Assembly (NCBI GenBank): GCA_945957125.1
Contig: CAMFJT010000036.1
Location: 1-33,007 of the forward strand
Length of the DNA: 33,007 nucleotides
Reading direction: 5' to 3'
DNA from: an uncultured Rhodospirillales bacterium
GTDB taxonomy: Bacteria > Pseudomonadota > Alphaproteobacteria > Reyranellales > Reyranellaceae
In this document: one piece after another, positions 22,971 through 31,438 of the stretch
Numbering within the stretch: position 1 is the first letter of the stretch
Layout: every line of letters begins with the position of its first letter
The notes under the pieces: generated by a model
Told to the model about the DNA's origin: nothing
What the model saw: only the letters and a program-made list of their open reading frames with translations
Databases searched by the model: none
Position numbers and translations under genes: made by a program

Positions 22971-23531
22971 ATGTCCGGAATCTGGGTCTACAAGGACGAC
23001 GGGACGAAGCAGTGCGGCTGGGGAAAGGAAATTCCGCTCGCCGAGATGGAGAAGCAGCTCGCGACGCTGATCGGCCAAGGTGAAATCCTCGGCCGGGAAA
23101 AGCGTGTGCTGCCGCGCGTCTTTCCCGAGATGTGCGGCGGGCCGACCGGTCGGGTCAACGCCTACAGAATCACGGAAAAAGGGCTTTACATGCTCTTCCA
23201 TGGCTTCGTCGGTCCGCATGGCTTCAAGCTCTGGATGTGGCCGGCGCGCGAGGCGGAGGGGACGAGCCGAGGCGGCGAGCCGGTTGGCTGGGTACCGTTT
23301 CCCTTGTTTGTAACAGTGCCACCGAGTGCCGAGGCTGCGAGCGGCGTCCTCGTCAATGCGCTGGCCGGGGTGAGCCAGGCAGGCGCGCATCCCGTGCTCA
23401 TTCGCGAGCTGATCGGGCATCCCGTCCGCTACTACGCGCAAGGCGATGGTCTTACGATGGATTACCGCCCCGAGCGCGTGAACATCGAGCACGACGACAA
23501 GCACGTCATCACCAGCATCTGGTTCGGATAG
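22971..23531 (+). CDS. Two-domain protein ending in a peptidase inhibitor I78 domain
   Basis: This 186-residue protein has two parts. Residues 1-92 (IWVYKDDGTKQCGWGKEIPLAEM, CGGPTGRVNAYRI, GPHGFKLWMWP) form a domain I do not assign to a named family. Residues 142-186 match the I78 inhibitor pattern: ELIGHPVRYYAQGDGLTMDY, then RPERVNIEHDD and ITSIWFG, where the TMDYRPxRxN signature is the family's hallmark. I78 proteins inhibit serine proteases of the subtilisin/chymotrypsin type. No signal peptide is present, so a cytosolic role is expected, unlike most I78 proteins I know of. GGAG lies eight bases before the ATG. The leader carries two strong inverted repeats. Confidence 0.8.
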   Translation: MSGIWVYKDDGTKQCGWGKEIPLAEMEKQLATLIGQGEILGREKRVLPRVFPEMCGGPTGRVNAYRITEKGLYMLFHGFVGPHGFKLWMWPAREAEGTSRGGEPVGWVPFPLFVTVPPSAEAASGVLVNALAGVSQAGAHPVLIRELIGHPVRYYAQGDGLTMDYRPERVNIEHDDKHVITSIWFG

Positions 23532-23600
23532 CTGTCTGCGACGTTGCGTGCGGGGCGCGATCGGGCTTGAGTGGCGCCCCGATCCGGAAGGCGGCCCGCA

Positions 23601-23796
23601 ATGAACATGAATGGAGTTGCCCGACACGTCCGGGCGCCGTGCGAGACGGTCTACGGCGCCTGCAGCGACCCTGTTGAACTCGTGCGCTGGCGTATGCCGC
23701 AGACCGCCAGCGCACGCCTGCTCGCCACGGATGGCTCGAGTTGCCGGATCGCACTCGACCACGCCGATGGGCGTATCGACACTTTCACGACGACGT
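23601..23796 (+). pseudogene. Truncated SRPBCC (AHSA1-like) domain, N-terminal fragment
   Basis: From an ATG at 23601 the frame reads GVARHVRAPCETVYGACSDP, then ELVRWRMPQTAS and SCRIALDHADGRIDTFT. This is the beginning of an SRPBCC ligand-binding domain, which normally runs for about 140-150 residues. The similarity stops near residue 65, and the frame then runs on to 23921 with no family resemblance. From 23797 in another frame the end of a different gene starts. I read it as a broken gene joined to another remnant by a deletion. Confidence 0.55.
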
Positions 23797-24171
23797 CATT
23801 ATCGCAGCATGGCCCGCAGCCAGCGTCGAACCTACCTGACGGGCGAAACGGTGAGGCAGAAGAAGTATTTCTACGCCGTGCGGCCCTTGTTCGCCTGCCA
23901 GTATCTGCTCGCGCATCGTGACGCCGTCCCGATGCGTTTCTTCGACCTGGTGGATGCCGTAGTGCCGCCGCCGGAGGTGCGTGCGACGCTGGTCGAGCTT
24001 CTGCGCAGCAAGCGCACCCTGAGCGAGGCGGCGGAGGCCGGCCGGCTGCCGGTGCTCGACGACTGGATCGATCGGACGCTGGCCGAGCTCGAGAGTCGAA
24101 TGCCGGAGCCTCGCGCACCGCGTGACCGCGGTGCGCTGGATGCCTTCTTTCGCACCGCCATCGGTGCATGA
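23797..24171 (+). pseudogene. C-terminal remnant of a YcgL/RlaP-type nucleotidyltransferase
   Basis: Beginning at HYRSMARSQRRTYLTGE and continuing VRQKKYFYAVRPLFACQYL, this frame matches the C-terminal half of the predicted nucleotidyltransferases of the RlaP (YcgL) family. About 125 residues remain. The N-terminal catalytic half with its GS...DxD motif is missing. The frame upstream of 23797 overlaps the SRPBCC fragment and shows no nucleotidyltransferase similarity, so no functional start is visible. The ATG at 23812 (MARSQ) is inside the homologous part. It is convergent with the OmpW gene, 11 bp away. Confidence 0.6.
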
Positions 24172-24182
24172 CGTCCCGCCGT

Positions 24183-24863
24183 TCAGAAGCGGTAGGTAAC
24201 GCCCACGCCGACCAGCCATGGGTCGATGTTCGCCGTGCCGCTGACGGCGATCGTGTTGTTGACGGTCGCATTGTAGGTCGGCCGCAGCAGCAGCTTCTTC
24301 ACGTCGAAGTTCACGCCCCAGTTCCGGTTGAGCATGTAGTCGAAGCCGATCTGGGCTGCGGCGCCGAAGGTGTTGTTGAGGCTGAAGCTCGTGACGCCGA
24401 GGCCGTTGGTCGGCGTGTACCCGGCGCTCTGGCCGAAGAAGAACGTGTAGTTCACGCCGAGGCCGACATAGGGCTTGAAGGCGCCGAAGTCGGTGAAATG
24501 GTACTGGGCCATCAGGGTGGGCGGCAGCAGCCAGGCGCGACCGATGTCGAGGTTGGTGAGCGCGCCGTTGCCGCTGACGTTGTGCGGCGTCACGCCGAGG
24601 ATGAGCTCGGCCGCGAGGTTGCGCGTGAAGTAGTACGTGACATCCAGCTCCGGCACGATCGAATTGCCGATCGACAGGCCGGAGTTCGGGGAGGAGAGGG
24701 CTGGAACGCCCTGCACCGTGACGGTGCTGCCGCCGGTGTCGGGCAACACGCCCAGCAGCCGTAGCCGGACCTGCCAGGGGCTGGCCTCCTGGGCTGCAAC
24801 GGGCTGGCACAGCGCAGTGCCCATCAGCAATGCGGCGGCCAAGGAAATCAAGCGCTTGCTCAT
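24183..24863 (-). CDS. OmpW-family outer membrane protein
   Basis: This 226-residue protein has a signal peptide (MSKRLISLAAALLMGTALCQPVAAQE, cleavage after VAAQ or nearby) and the OmpW barrel: SPWQVRLRLLGVLPDTG, VPELDVTYYFTRNLAAELILG, WLLPPTLMAQYHF, FKPYVGLGVNYTFFF and IGFDYMLNRNWGVNFDVKKL, ending in VGVGVTYRF with the terminal aromatic needed for barrel assembly. OmpW is an eight-stranded channel for small hydrophobic molecules. AGGAGAGGA lies upstream of the ATG. It is divergent from the fumarase gene, with a 318-bp gap. It could feed substrates to the neighbouring catabolic genes, but no direct link is visible. Confidence 0.93.
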   Translation of the reverse strand: MSKRLISLAAALLMGTALCQPVAAQEASPWQVRLRLLGVLPDTGGSTVTVQGVPALSSPNSGLSIGNSIVPELDVTYYFTRNLAAELILGVTPHNVSGNGALTNLDIGRAWLLPPTLMAQYHFTDFGAFKPYVGLGVNYTFFFGQSAGYTPTNGLGVTSFSLNNTFGAAAQIGFDYMLNRNWGVNFDVKKLLLRPTYNATVNNTIAVSGTANIDPWLVGVGVTYRF

Positions 24864-25181
24864 CGATCCTCTCCTGATCATGCGAGCGGTAGGAAACGAC
24901 TCGAGAGGCGGCGGGCGTTTGAGGTGGATCAACTGACGCCGGTTCGCGGCAGAGTGTGACCAAACCGACACAAGCGCCGCGGCGCGATCGTGCCGGGCGG
25001 GCGTTGCGCCATCCATTGCAGAGCAACGACAGTTGCACATGGGCTCTGTCCCGTGCCGATGCGCACTGGATGCGCTTCTTCGTCGGAGACGGAACCGCGC
25101 GGTATTGCGGGCTTGTTCATCAGAAGGCGTTCGAGGTTTGACCGCCATTCGACTATACTGATGGGATCAGGAGTGTTGACG
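24864..25181. other. 318-bp divergent intergenic region with a possible CoA-transferase remnant
   Basis: This gap lies between the OmpW and fumarase starts and should hold promoters for both, but I see no convincing -35/-10 pair. Bases 25046-25072 match 22405-22431 of the CoA-transferase gene at 24 of 27 positions, in the frame reading ADAHWMRFF against TDAHWVRFF. The following residues (RYC, then QKAF) weakly resemble the next part of the family. It may be the relic of another CoA-transferase. Confidence 0.3.
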
Positions 25182-26636
25182 ATGAGCGTGGATCAGACCC
25201 CGGCGATGCTGGATGTCCCTATCGGCCTTCAAGCGACCGGCCAGCGGCGGGAGTTCGACAGCATGGGCGATGTCGATGTTCCTGCGGACCGCTACTGGGG
25301 TGCGCAGACGCAACGCTCCCTGCAGCATTTCTCGATCGGCGACGATCGGATGCCAAAGGCGGTTTACCACTCCTATGGTTTCGTGAAGAAGGCGTGCGCG
25401 CTGGTGAACCACGCCGCCGGACGTCTCCCGGCGTGGAAAAAGGACGCGATCGTGCGGGCTGCTGACGAGACGATCGGCGGCGCGCTCGACGATCACTTTC
25501 CACTCTTCGTCTGGCAAACCGGCTCTGGGACCCAGAGCAACATGAATGTCAACGAGGTGATCTCCAACCGCGCGATCCAGCTGCTCGGCGGTACGCTCGG
25601 CACGCAAAAGCCGATTGGACCCAATGACGATGTCAATATGGGCCAGTCATCGAACGACACCTTTCCGACCGCGATGCATATCGCCGCCGTCACGGCCATC
25701 GACTCAGAACTCGTGCCCGCCGTTGCCGCCCTGCTCGAGACGATCGAGCGCAAGGCCGACGGCTGGATGGACGTGGTCAAGATCGGCCGGACGCATCTGG
25801 AGGATGCCGTGCCCTTGACTGTCGGCCAGGAATGGCACGGCTGGGCCGGCCAGATCCGGGATGCCATCGCCGAGATCGAGGCGAGCCGGGGCGGACTCTA
25901 CCAGCTCGCGGTCGGCGGCACGGCCGTCGGCACCGGCCTGAACGCCCCAAAGGATTTCTCACGCGACGTCGCCGCCAGGATTGCCGAGCTGACCGGCAAG
26001 CCGTTCGTCACCGCGCCCAACAAGTTCACTGCGCAAGGCTCGCTCGATCCGATGGTGCGGGCACATGGCGCGCTCCGCAACCTGGCGGTCGCGTTGATGA
26101 AGATCGCCAATGACATGCGCTGGCTCGCCTCGGGCCCCCGCTGCGGCTTTGCCGAGCTGATCCTGCCGAGCAACGAGCCGGGCTCGTCGATCATGCCCGG
26201 CAAGGTCAATCCGACCCAATGCGAGGCGATGGTGATGATCTGCATCCAGGTGATGGGCAACGATAGCGCCGTCGCCTTCGCCGGCAGCCAGGGAAACTTC
26301 GAGCTCAATGCCATGCGGCCGGTCATCATCAACAATTTTCTTCATTCGGCACGGATACTCGCCGACGGCTGCACGAAGTTCCGTGAATACTCGGTCGAGG
26401 GCACCGAGCTCAATCGGGCCAAGATCCAGGAATATGTCGACGGCAGCGTGATGCTGGTGACGGCGCTTTCGCCGGTGATCGGCTACCAGAACGCAGCGCA
26501 CATTGCCGAGGACGCGATCGCCAAGGGCCTCACGCTCAAGCAGGCGGCGCTTGCATCGGGCAAGGTGGACGAAGCGCTGTTCGACAAGACGGTGCGCCCG
26601 ATCGACATGGTCGGATCAGGGCTAGAGGGTGCCTGA
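25182..26636 (+). CDS. fumC: Class II fumarate hydratase
   Basis: This 484-residue enzyme converts fumarate and water to malate. Hallmarks are DVPADRYWGAQTQRSLQHF, WQTGSGTQSNMNVNEV, GQSSNDTFPTAMH, KIGRTHLEDAVP and the signature GSSIMPGKVNPTQCE. The VNPTQ segment and FELNAMRP are of the class II fumarase type and not aspartase. It is about 15 residues longer at the N-terminus than the usual 460-470, from the chosen ATG at 25182. AGGAG lies eight bases before it. A GTG start for the ThrE-family gene overlaps its last 8 bases. It is the first gene of a four-gene operon ending in malate:quinone oxidoreductase. Confidence 0.95.
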   Translation: MSVDQTPAMLDVPIGLQATGQRREFDSMGDVDVPADRYWGAQTQRSLQHFSIGDDRMPKAVYHSYGFVKKACALVNHAAGRLPAWKKDAIVRAADETIGGALDDHFPLFVWQTGSGTQSNMNVNEVISNRAIQLLGGTLGTQKPIGPNDDVNMGQSSNDTFPTAMHIAAVTAIDSELVPAVAALLETIERKADGWMDVVKIGRTHLEDAVPLTVGQEWHGWAGQIRDAIAEIEASRGGLYQLAVGGTAVGTGLNAPKDFSRDVAARIAELTGKPFVTAPNKFTAQGSLDPMVRAHGALRNLAVALMKIANDMRWLASGPRCGFAELILPSNEPGSSIMPGKVNPTQCEAMVMICIQVMGNDSAVAFAGSQGNFELNAMRPVIINNFLHSARILADGCTKFREYSVEGTELNRAKIQEYVDGSVMLVTALSPVIGYQNAAHIAEDAIAKGLTLKQAALASGKVDEALFDKTVRPIDMVGSGLEGA

Positions 26637-27909
26637 AGCCAGAGACCCGTCAGTGGCGGACCTGGCGCACGTCGCGCTGCGATTGGGGCGGCTGATGCTG
26701 ATCAACGGGGCCGATACGGCGCACGTGCACGAGGCGGTCGTCGCGCTCGCCGGCCGTCGGGGATATCAGGCGCACCTTCTCATAAGTGCGGAAGGCCTGC
26801 TCCTCACGCTCGCGAATGCCGAGGGCTTTCGGACCCGGCTCGGGCCGGCGGTCTCCGGCATGGCGGTCAACATGAATGCTCTCGGCGCTCTCGACCGGAT
26901 CTGCCGGTTCGATCCAGCGGCGGTGCCGGACATTGCCCTGATCGACCGGCAGCTGGACGATATCGAGAAAGGCACGCGCATCTACCGCCCCTGGCTGGTC
27001 GCGATCGGTATCGGAATCACCGCGGCCTCCCTCGCGAGGCTCTTCGGCGGTGACTGGCCTGTCGTGACGGTCTCCTTCCTCGTCGGAATGGCGACGCAGT
27101 CGCTGCGTCAGATGCTGGTCGCGTCCCACACCAACCCGGTGGCCGGAGCGGGGCTTGCCGCCTTTGGCGGCGGAATTGTCGGGGCCTTGGCCATAAAGGC
27201 TTTTCCGGGCACGTCGCCGACGCTCTGCCTCGTCGTGGCGGGCATGATCCTGGTGCCGGGCGTGCCCCTGCTCAATGGCTTGCGCGATACGCTCGGCGAT
27301 CACGTCGGCACCGGCCTCGCGCGCCTGACCCTCGGCACGGCCACCGTCCTCGCGATTGCCCTCGGGCTGTTTTTCGCAGCGATGGTCGCGGGCGATACAT
27401 TGCCGGTCGGCGAGAGCTTTCCGCTGCTGCCGACCGGCGAGGACTTTCTGTTCTCGGCGCTGGCGGGGCTTGGCTACGCGATGCTCTTCAACGTGCCGGC
27501 GCGCGCCATCCTGGCCTGCATGCTTTGCGCGATCGCGGGACATGGCCTGCGAACCGCAGTGGAGCAGCTCGGCCTCGAATTGAGCGTCGCATCCCTGATC
27601 GGTGCGTTCACGGCAACGATTCTCGCCCGCGGGTTGGCGCATCGCTTCCGGGTGCCGACCGTGACGTTTGCCTTTCCCGGCATCGTGGCGATGATTCCCG
27701 GAGCCTTCGCCTTCCGCGCCGGCGTCGGTGGCCTCGAGATCATGCGCGCGGGCGGCGGTGCCTCTCCGGCGCTCGTCGGCGAGACCATCGGCCTGGCGGT
27801 AACCACCATCGTCGTGACCGCAGCCATCGCGATCGGCTTGTGCCTCGCGCTCGCCATGCCGGTTGCCGCCCCATCCCGCTCACCCGAGTCGGCAGGAGAC
27901 CCTCGATGA
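26629..27909 (+). CDS. ThrE-family (threonine/serine) exporter
   Basis: This 426-residue membrane protein has the ThrE layout. Residues 10-115 form the soluble start (LGRLMLINGADTAHVHEAVVALAGRRGY). About ten helices follow in two blocks (roughly 120-260 and 275-415). TLCLVVAGMILVPGVPLLNGLRD, and VTFAFPGIVAMIPGAFAFRAG in the second block, are the matched repeat motifs. ThrE exports threonine and serine in Corynebacterium. Its place between fumarase and mqo suggests a carboxylate or an amino acid made from oxaloacetate could be the substrate, but that is inference. It begins at a GTG inside the end of fumC with a weak ribosome-binding site, so coupling is likely. It overlaps the cupin gene by ATGA. 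Confidence 0.88.
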   Translation: MPEARDPSVADLAHVALRLGRLMLINGADTAHVHEAVVALAGRRGYQAHLLISAEGLLLTLANAEGFRTRLGPAVSGMAVNMNALGALDRICRFDPAAVPDIALIDRQLDDIEKGTRIYRPWLVAIGIGITAASLARLFGGDWPVVTVSFLVGMATQSLRQMLVASHTNPVAGAGLAAFGGGIVGALAIKAFPGTSPTLCLVVAGMILVPGVPLLNGLRDTLGDHVGTGLARLTLGTATVLAIALGLFFAAMVAGDTLPVGESFPLLPTGEDFLFSALAGLGYAMLFNVPARAILACMLCAIAGHGLRTAVEQLGLELSVASLIGAFTATILARGLAHRFRVPTVTFAFPGIVAMIPGAFAFRAGVGGLEIMRAGGGASPALVGETIGLAVTTIVVTAAIAIGLCLALAMPVAAPSRSPESAGDPR

Positions 27910-28307
27910 TACGTTGTGTGCGCATGTGGACAGGCGGGGACGGCAACTCCCTGTTCGAAGAAGGCTGGATTGATCTCGGCGAGGGCATGCGCGGAGACGC
28001 CGTCGGCAAGGCCGTCCCGGCCGTCGAAGTATCCTTTCAGGAAACGCGATCTGGCGGTTCCTATGAATGGCATCAGGATCCCGTTCCGCGCTTCGTCATC
28101 ACCCTCTCGGGCACGCTCGAGTTCGAGACGAAGTCCGGGGCGACCTTCATCATCCGGCCCGGCGACATCCTGTTGGCGCAGGACAACAGCGGCTCTGGAC
28201 ATACCTGGCGCCTGATCGGCGAGGAACCGTGGCGACGCGCCTATGTCGTCTATAAAGAGGGCGCACCCCTCGGCTTTATCCCCGCAAGCAGGAAGCAGGT
28301 CGTATGA
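27906..28307 (+). CDS. Small cupin-domain protein
   Basis: This 133-residue single-domain cupin begins MIRCVRMWTGGDGNSLFEEG. The first cupin motif is around EWHQDPVPRFVITLSGTLEFET (residues 55-76) and the second is IIRPGDILLAQDNSGSGHTWRL. Candidate metal ligands are His56 and His101; the usual HxH of the first motif is reduced to a single His. The start overlaps the ThrE-family gene by 4 bases and the stop overlaps mqo by 4, so it is made with both. It could be a small-molecule binding or regulatory protein or an enzyme; no function is assigned. Confidence 0.8.
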   Translation: MIRCVRMWTGGDGNSLFEEGWIDLGEGMRGDAVGKAVPAVEVSFQETRSGGSYEWHQDPVPRFVITLSGTLEFETKSGATFIIRPGDILLAQDNSGSGHTWRLIGEEPWRRAYVVYKEGAPLGFIPASRKQVV

Positions 28308-29800
28308 GCACCACCTTGTCCGAGAGTCCCGATGTCGTGCTGATCGGCGCCGGGATCATGAGCGCGACGCTCGGCACGGTCCTCAAGGAGCTGGAGCCGT
28401 CGCTCGACATCGCGATGTTCGAGACGCTCGCCGACTGTGCGCAGGAAAGCTCCCAGGCCTGGAACAACGCCGGCACCGGCCACGCGGCCAATTGCGAGCT
28501 CAACTACACGCCGCAGCGCGCCGACGGCACCGTGGACATCTCCAAGGCGCTGGAGGTCAACACCGAGTTCGACCTCTCGCGCCAGCTCTGGTCCCATCTC
28601 GTCTCGAAGGGCGCGATCCCCGATCCCCGGGCCTTCCTTCATCCGTGCCCTCATATGAGCTTCGTGTGGGGAGACGAGAATGTCGCGTTCCTGCGGCAGC
28701 GCTATCGCCAGATGTCGGAGCACCATTGCTATCACGGCATGGAGTACAGCGAGGACAAGGGGAAGATCGCCGAGTGGGCGCCGCTTCTGATCGAGGGGCG
28801 CGACCCGAAGCAGGCTATCGCGGCGACCCGGATCGTCTCGGGCGCCGACGTCGATTACGGCGCATTGACCCATCTTCTCGTCGCGCAGCTTACGGCGCAA
28901 TCCGGATTTTCCGTGCACTACAAGCATCGCGTCATGGATCTGGCGAAGGCGGCAGACGGGCGGTGGCGGGTCTCGGTCGAGAATGTGGTTACCAGGGAGA
29001 TCCGGACGGTTTCGGCGAAGTTCGTCTTCGTCGGGGCCGGCGGCGGTTCTCTCAGTCTCCTGCAAAAGTCCGGCATCCCCGAGGGGCATGGCTTCGGCGG
29101 GTTTCCGGTCAGCGGGATCTGGCTGCGCTGCGACGTCGACGCCATCAGCGCGCGTCATGGCGCCAAGGTCTATGGCAAGGCCGCGCAAGGCTCGCCGCCG
29201 ATGTCGGTTCCTCATCTCGATACGCGCATGATCGACGGCAAGCGGTCGCTGCTATTCGGGCCTTATGCCGGCTTTTCGAGCAAGTTCCTGAAGCACGGCT
29301 CCTATCTCGACCTGCCGAAGTCGGTGGAGCCGGGCAATCTGCTGCCGATGCTGGCCGTGGCGCGCGACGACTGGCAGCTGAGCGAGTATCTGATCGGCCA
29401 GGTGCTCCAGACGGCAGCCCATCAGTTCGCCACCTTGCAGGGATTCTTCCCGCTCGCGCAACGCCATGACTGGCGCGAGGCCGTTGCCGGTCAGCGCGTG
29501 CAGATCATCAAGCCCGATCGGCATCGTACCGGCGTGCTGGAATTCGGCACGGAGCTGGTCGCGAGCGCCGACAAGTCCTTCGTGGCGCTGCTCGGCGCGT
29601 CGCCGGGCGCTTCGACGGCGGCATTCATTGCGATCGAGGTTCTTCAGACGTGCTTCGACGACAGGCTCACGTCCGACGGATGGCTTGGCCGTCTCAAGGA
29701 GATCATTCCGACATACGGCATCGATCTGAAGGAAGACGCTGCCGCATGCCGCGCTATCCGCGCCAGCACCGCCAAGACTCTCGAGCTCGAATTCGTCTGA
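28304..29800 (+). CDS. mqo: Malate:quinone oxidoreductase
   Basis: This 498-residue peripheral membrane flavoprotein oxidises malate to oxaloacetate with electrons to the quinone pool. VVLIGAGIMSATLGTVLKELEP (residues 11-32) is the FAD site. AWNNAGTGHAANCELNYTPQ, EVNTEFDLSRQLWSHLV, HMSFVWGDENVAFLRQRY, SGADVDYGALTHLL, GAGGGSLSLLQKSGIPEG and LLGASPGASTAAFIAIEVLQ are family hallmarks. Length equals the family norm. The ATG overlaps the cupin stop by 4 bases. It is the last gene of the operon, and a hairpin (29838-29855) lies 38 bases downstream. Together with fumC it gives a two-step fumarate-to-oxaloacetate route independent of NAD. Confidence 0.95.
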   Translation: MSTTLSESPDVVLIGAGIMSATLGTVLKELEPSLDIAMFETLADCAQESSQAWNNAGTGHAANCELNYTPQRADGTVDISKALEVNTEFDLSRQLWSHLVSKGAIPDPRAFLHPCPHMSFVWGDENVAFLRQRYRQMSEHHCYHGMEYSEDKGKIAEWAPLLIEGRDPKQAIAATRIVSGADVDYGALTHLLVAQLTAQSGFSVHYKHRVMDLAKAADGRWRVSVENVVTREIRTVSAKFVFVGAGGGSLSLLQKSGIPEGHGFGGFPVSGIWLRCDVDAISARHGAKVYGKAAQGSPPMSVPHLDTRMIDGKRSLLFGPYAGFSSKFLKHGSYLDLPKSVEPGNLLPMLAVARDDWQLSEYLIGQVLQTAAHQFATLQGFFPLAQRHDWREAVAGQRVQIIKPDRHRTGVLEFGTELVASADKSFVALLGASPGASTAAFIAIEVLQTCFDDRLTSDGWLGRLKEIIPTYGIDLKEDAAACRAIRASTAKTLELEFV

Positions 29801-29837
29801 TTGGACGAACGGCCGCAGTCGTTGCTGTCGTGACTAC

Positions 29838-29855
29838 GGCGACGGAACCGTCGCC
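29838..29855 (+). terminator. Hairpin after mqo
   Basis: GGCGACG-gaac-CGTCGCC is a perfect 7-bp stem with a 4-nt loop, 38 bases after the mqo stop. There is no T-tract. It is the most likely end of the fumC-mqo transcript. Confidence 0.4.
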
Positions 29856-30037
29856 ACCCGGTCCCGGGCGACCCTGAAGGGGCGTCGACGCCAACCTTTG
29901 CTCACTTGCCCGCAGGCGCAGTGTCGTGCCGCGATGGAGCCGGCCAAGAAGGGTGCCATCGCCCGCGCGCGAGAGGACCGGGAAGGAGGCGATGCGGTCG
30001 CCATGTCCAAGCGCGTGAACGGGCTAGGTAAACGTAG

Positions 30038-30053
30038 CGTCCGCGCACGGACG
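30038..30053. terminator. Hairpin upstream of the acyl-CoA dehydrogenase genes
   Basis: CGTCCG-cgca-CGGACG is a perfect 6-bp stem followed by GCCCTTTG, a short T-run. It could terminate transcription that runs past mqo. Confidence 0.3.
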
Positions 30054-30131
30054 GCCCTTTGACGTTGGATTTTTCCACGTAAACCTGTTCCGCGTCGCGG
30101 CGCGTACAGCCGCACTCCGATATCGTAGTGC

Positions 30132-30159
30132 TTGTTCCCGTACGGCTCGTGGCTAAACT
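30132..30159 (+). promoter_or_regulatory. Possible sigma-70 promoter of the acyl-CoA dehydrogenase genes
   Basis: TTGTTC, 16 bases, TAAACT: four of six consensus bases in each box. It ends 37 bases before the GTG start. This is only a pattern match. Confidence 0.25.
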
Positions 30160-30196
30160 CCGGCCTCACCAAAAAGCATTTTGACGGGAGGGATCG

Positions 30197-31393
<1,197 letters not shown>

Positions 31394-31406
31394 TGGGCGT
31401 GCCGTC

Positions 31407-31432
31407 AGATCCTTCGCTTCGCTCAGGATGAC
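31407..31432. repeat. Single REP-like element copy
   Basis: The sequence around TCCTTCGCTTCGCTCAGGAT belongs to the same repeat family as the pair at 3188-3269. It fills more than half of the 45-bp gap between two acyl-CoA dehydrogenase genes. Its end, AGGATGAC, lies at the ribosome-binding position for the second gene. Confidence 0.65.
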
Positions 31433-31438
31433 AAGATC

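Larger units (their letters stand above)
29801..30196. other. 396-bp region between mqo and the acyl-CoA dehydrogenases
   Basis: I see no gene here. It holds a GC-rich hairpin at 29838-29855, a second at 30038-30053, and a possible promoter at 30132-30159. From about 30060 it is less G+C-rich than the flanking genes. Confidence 0.5.

Noticed and set aside
25138..25159. TTGACC and TATACT as a promoter for fumC
   Set aside because: The spacer is only 10 bases, too short for a sigma-70 promoter.
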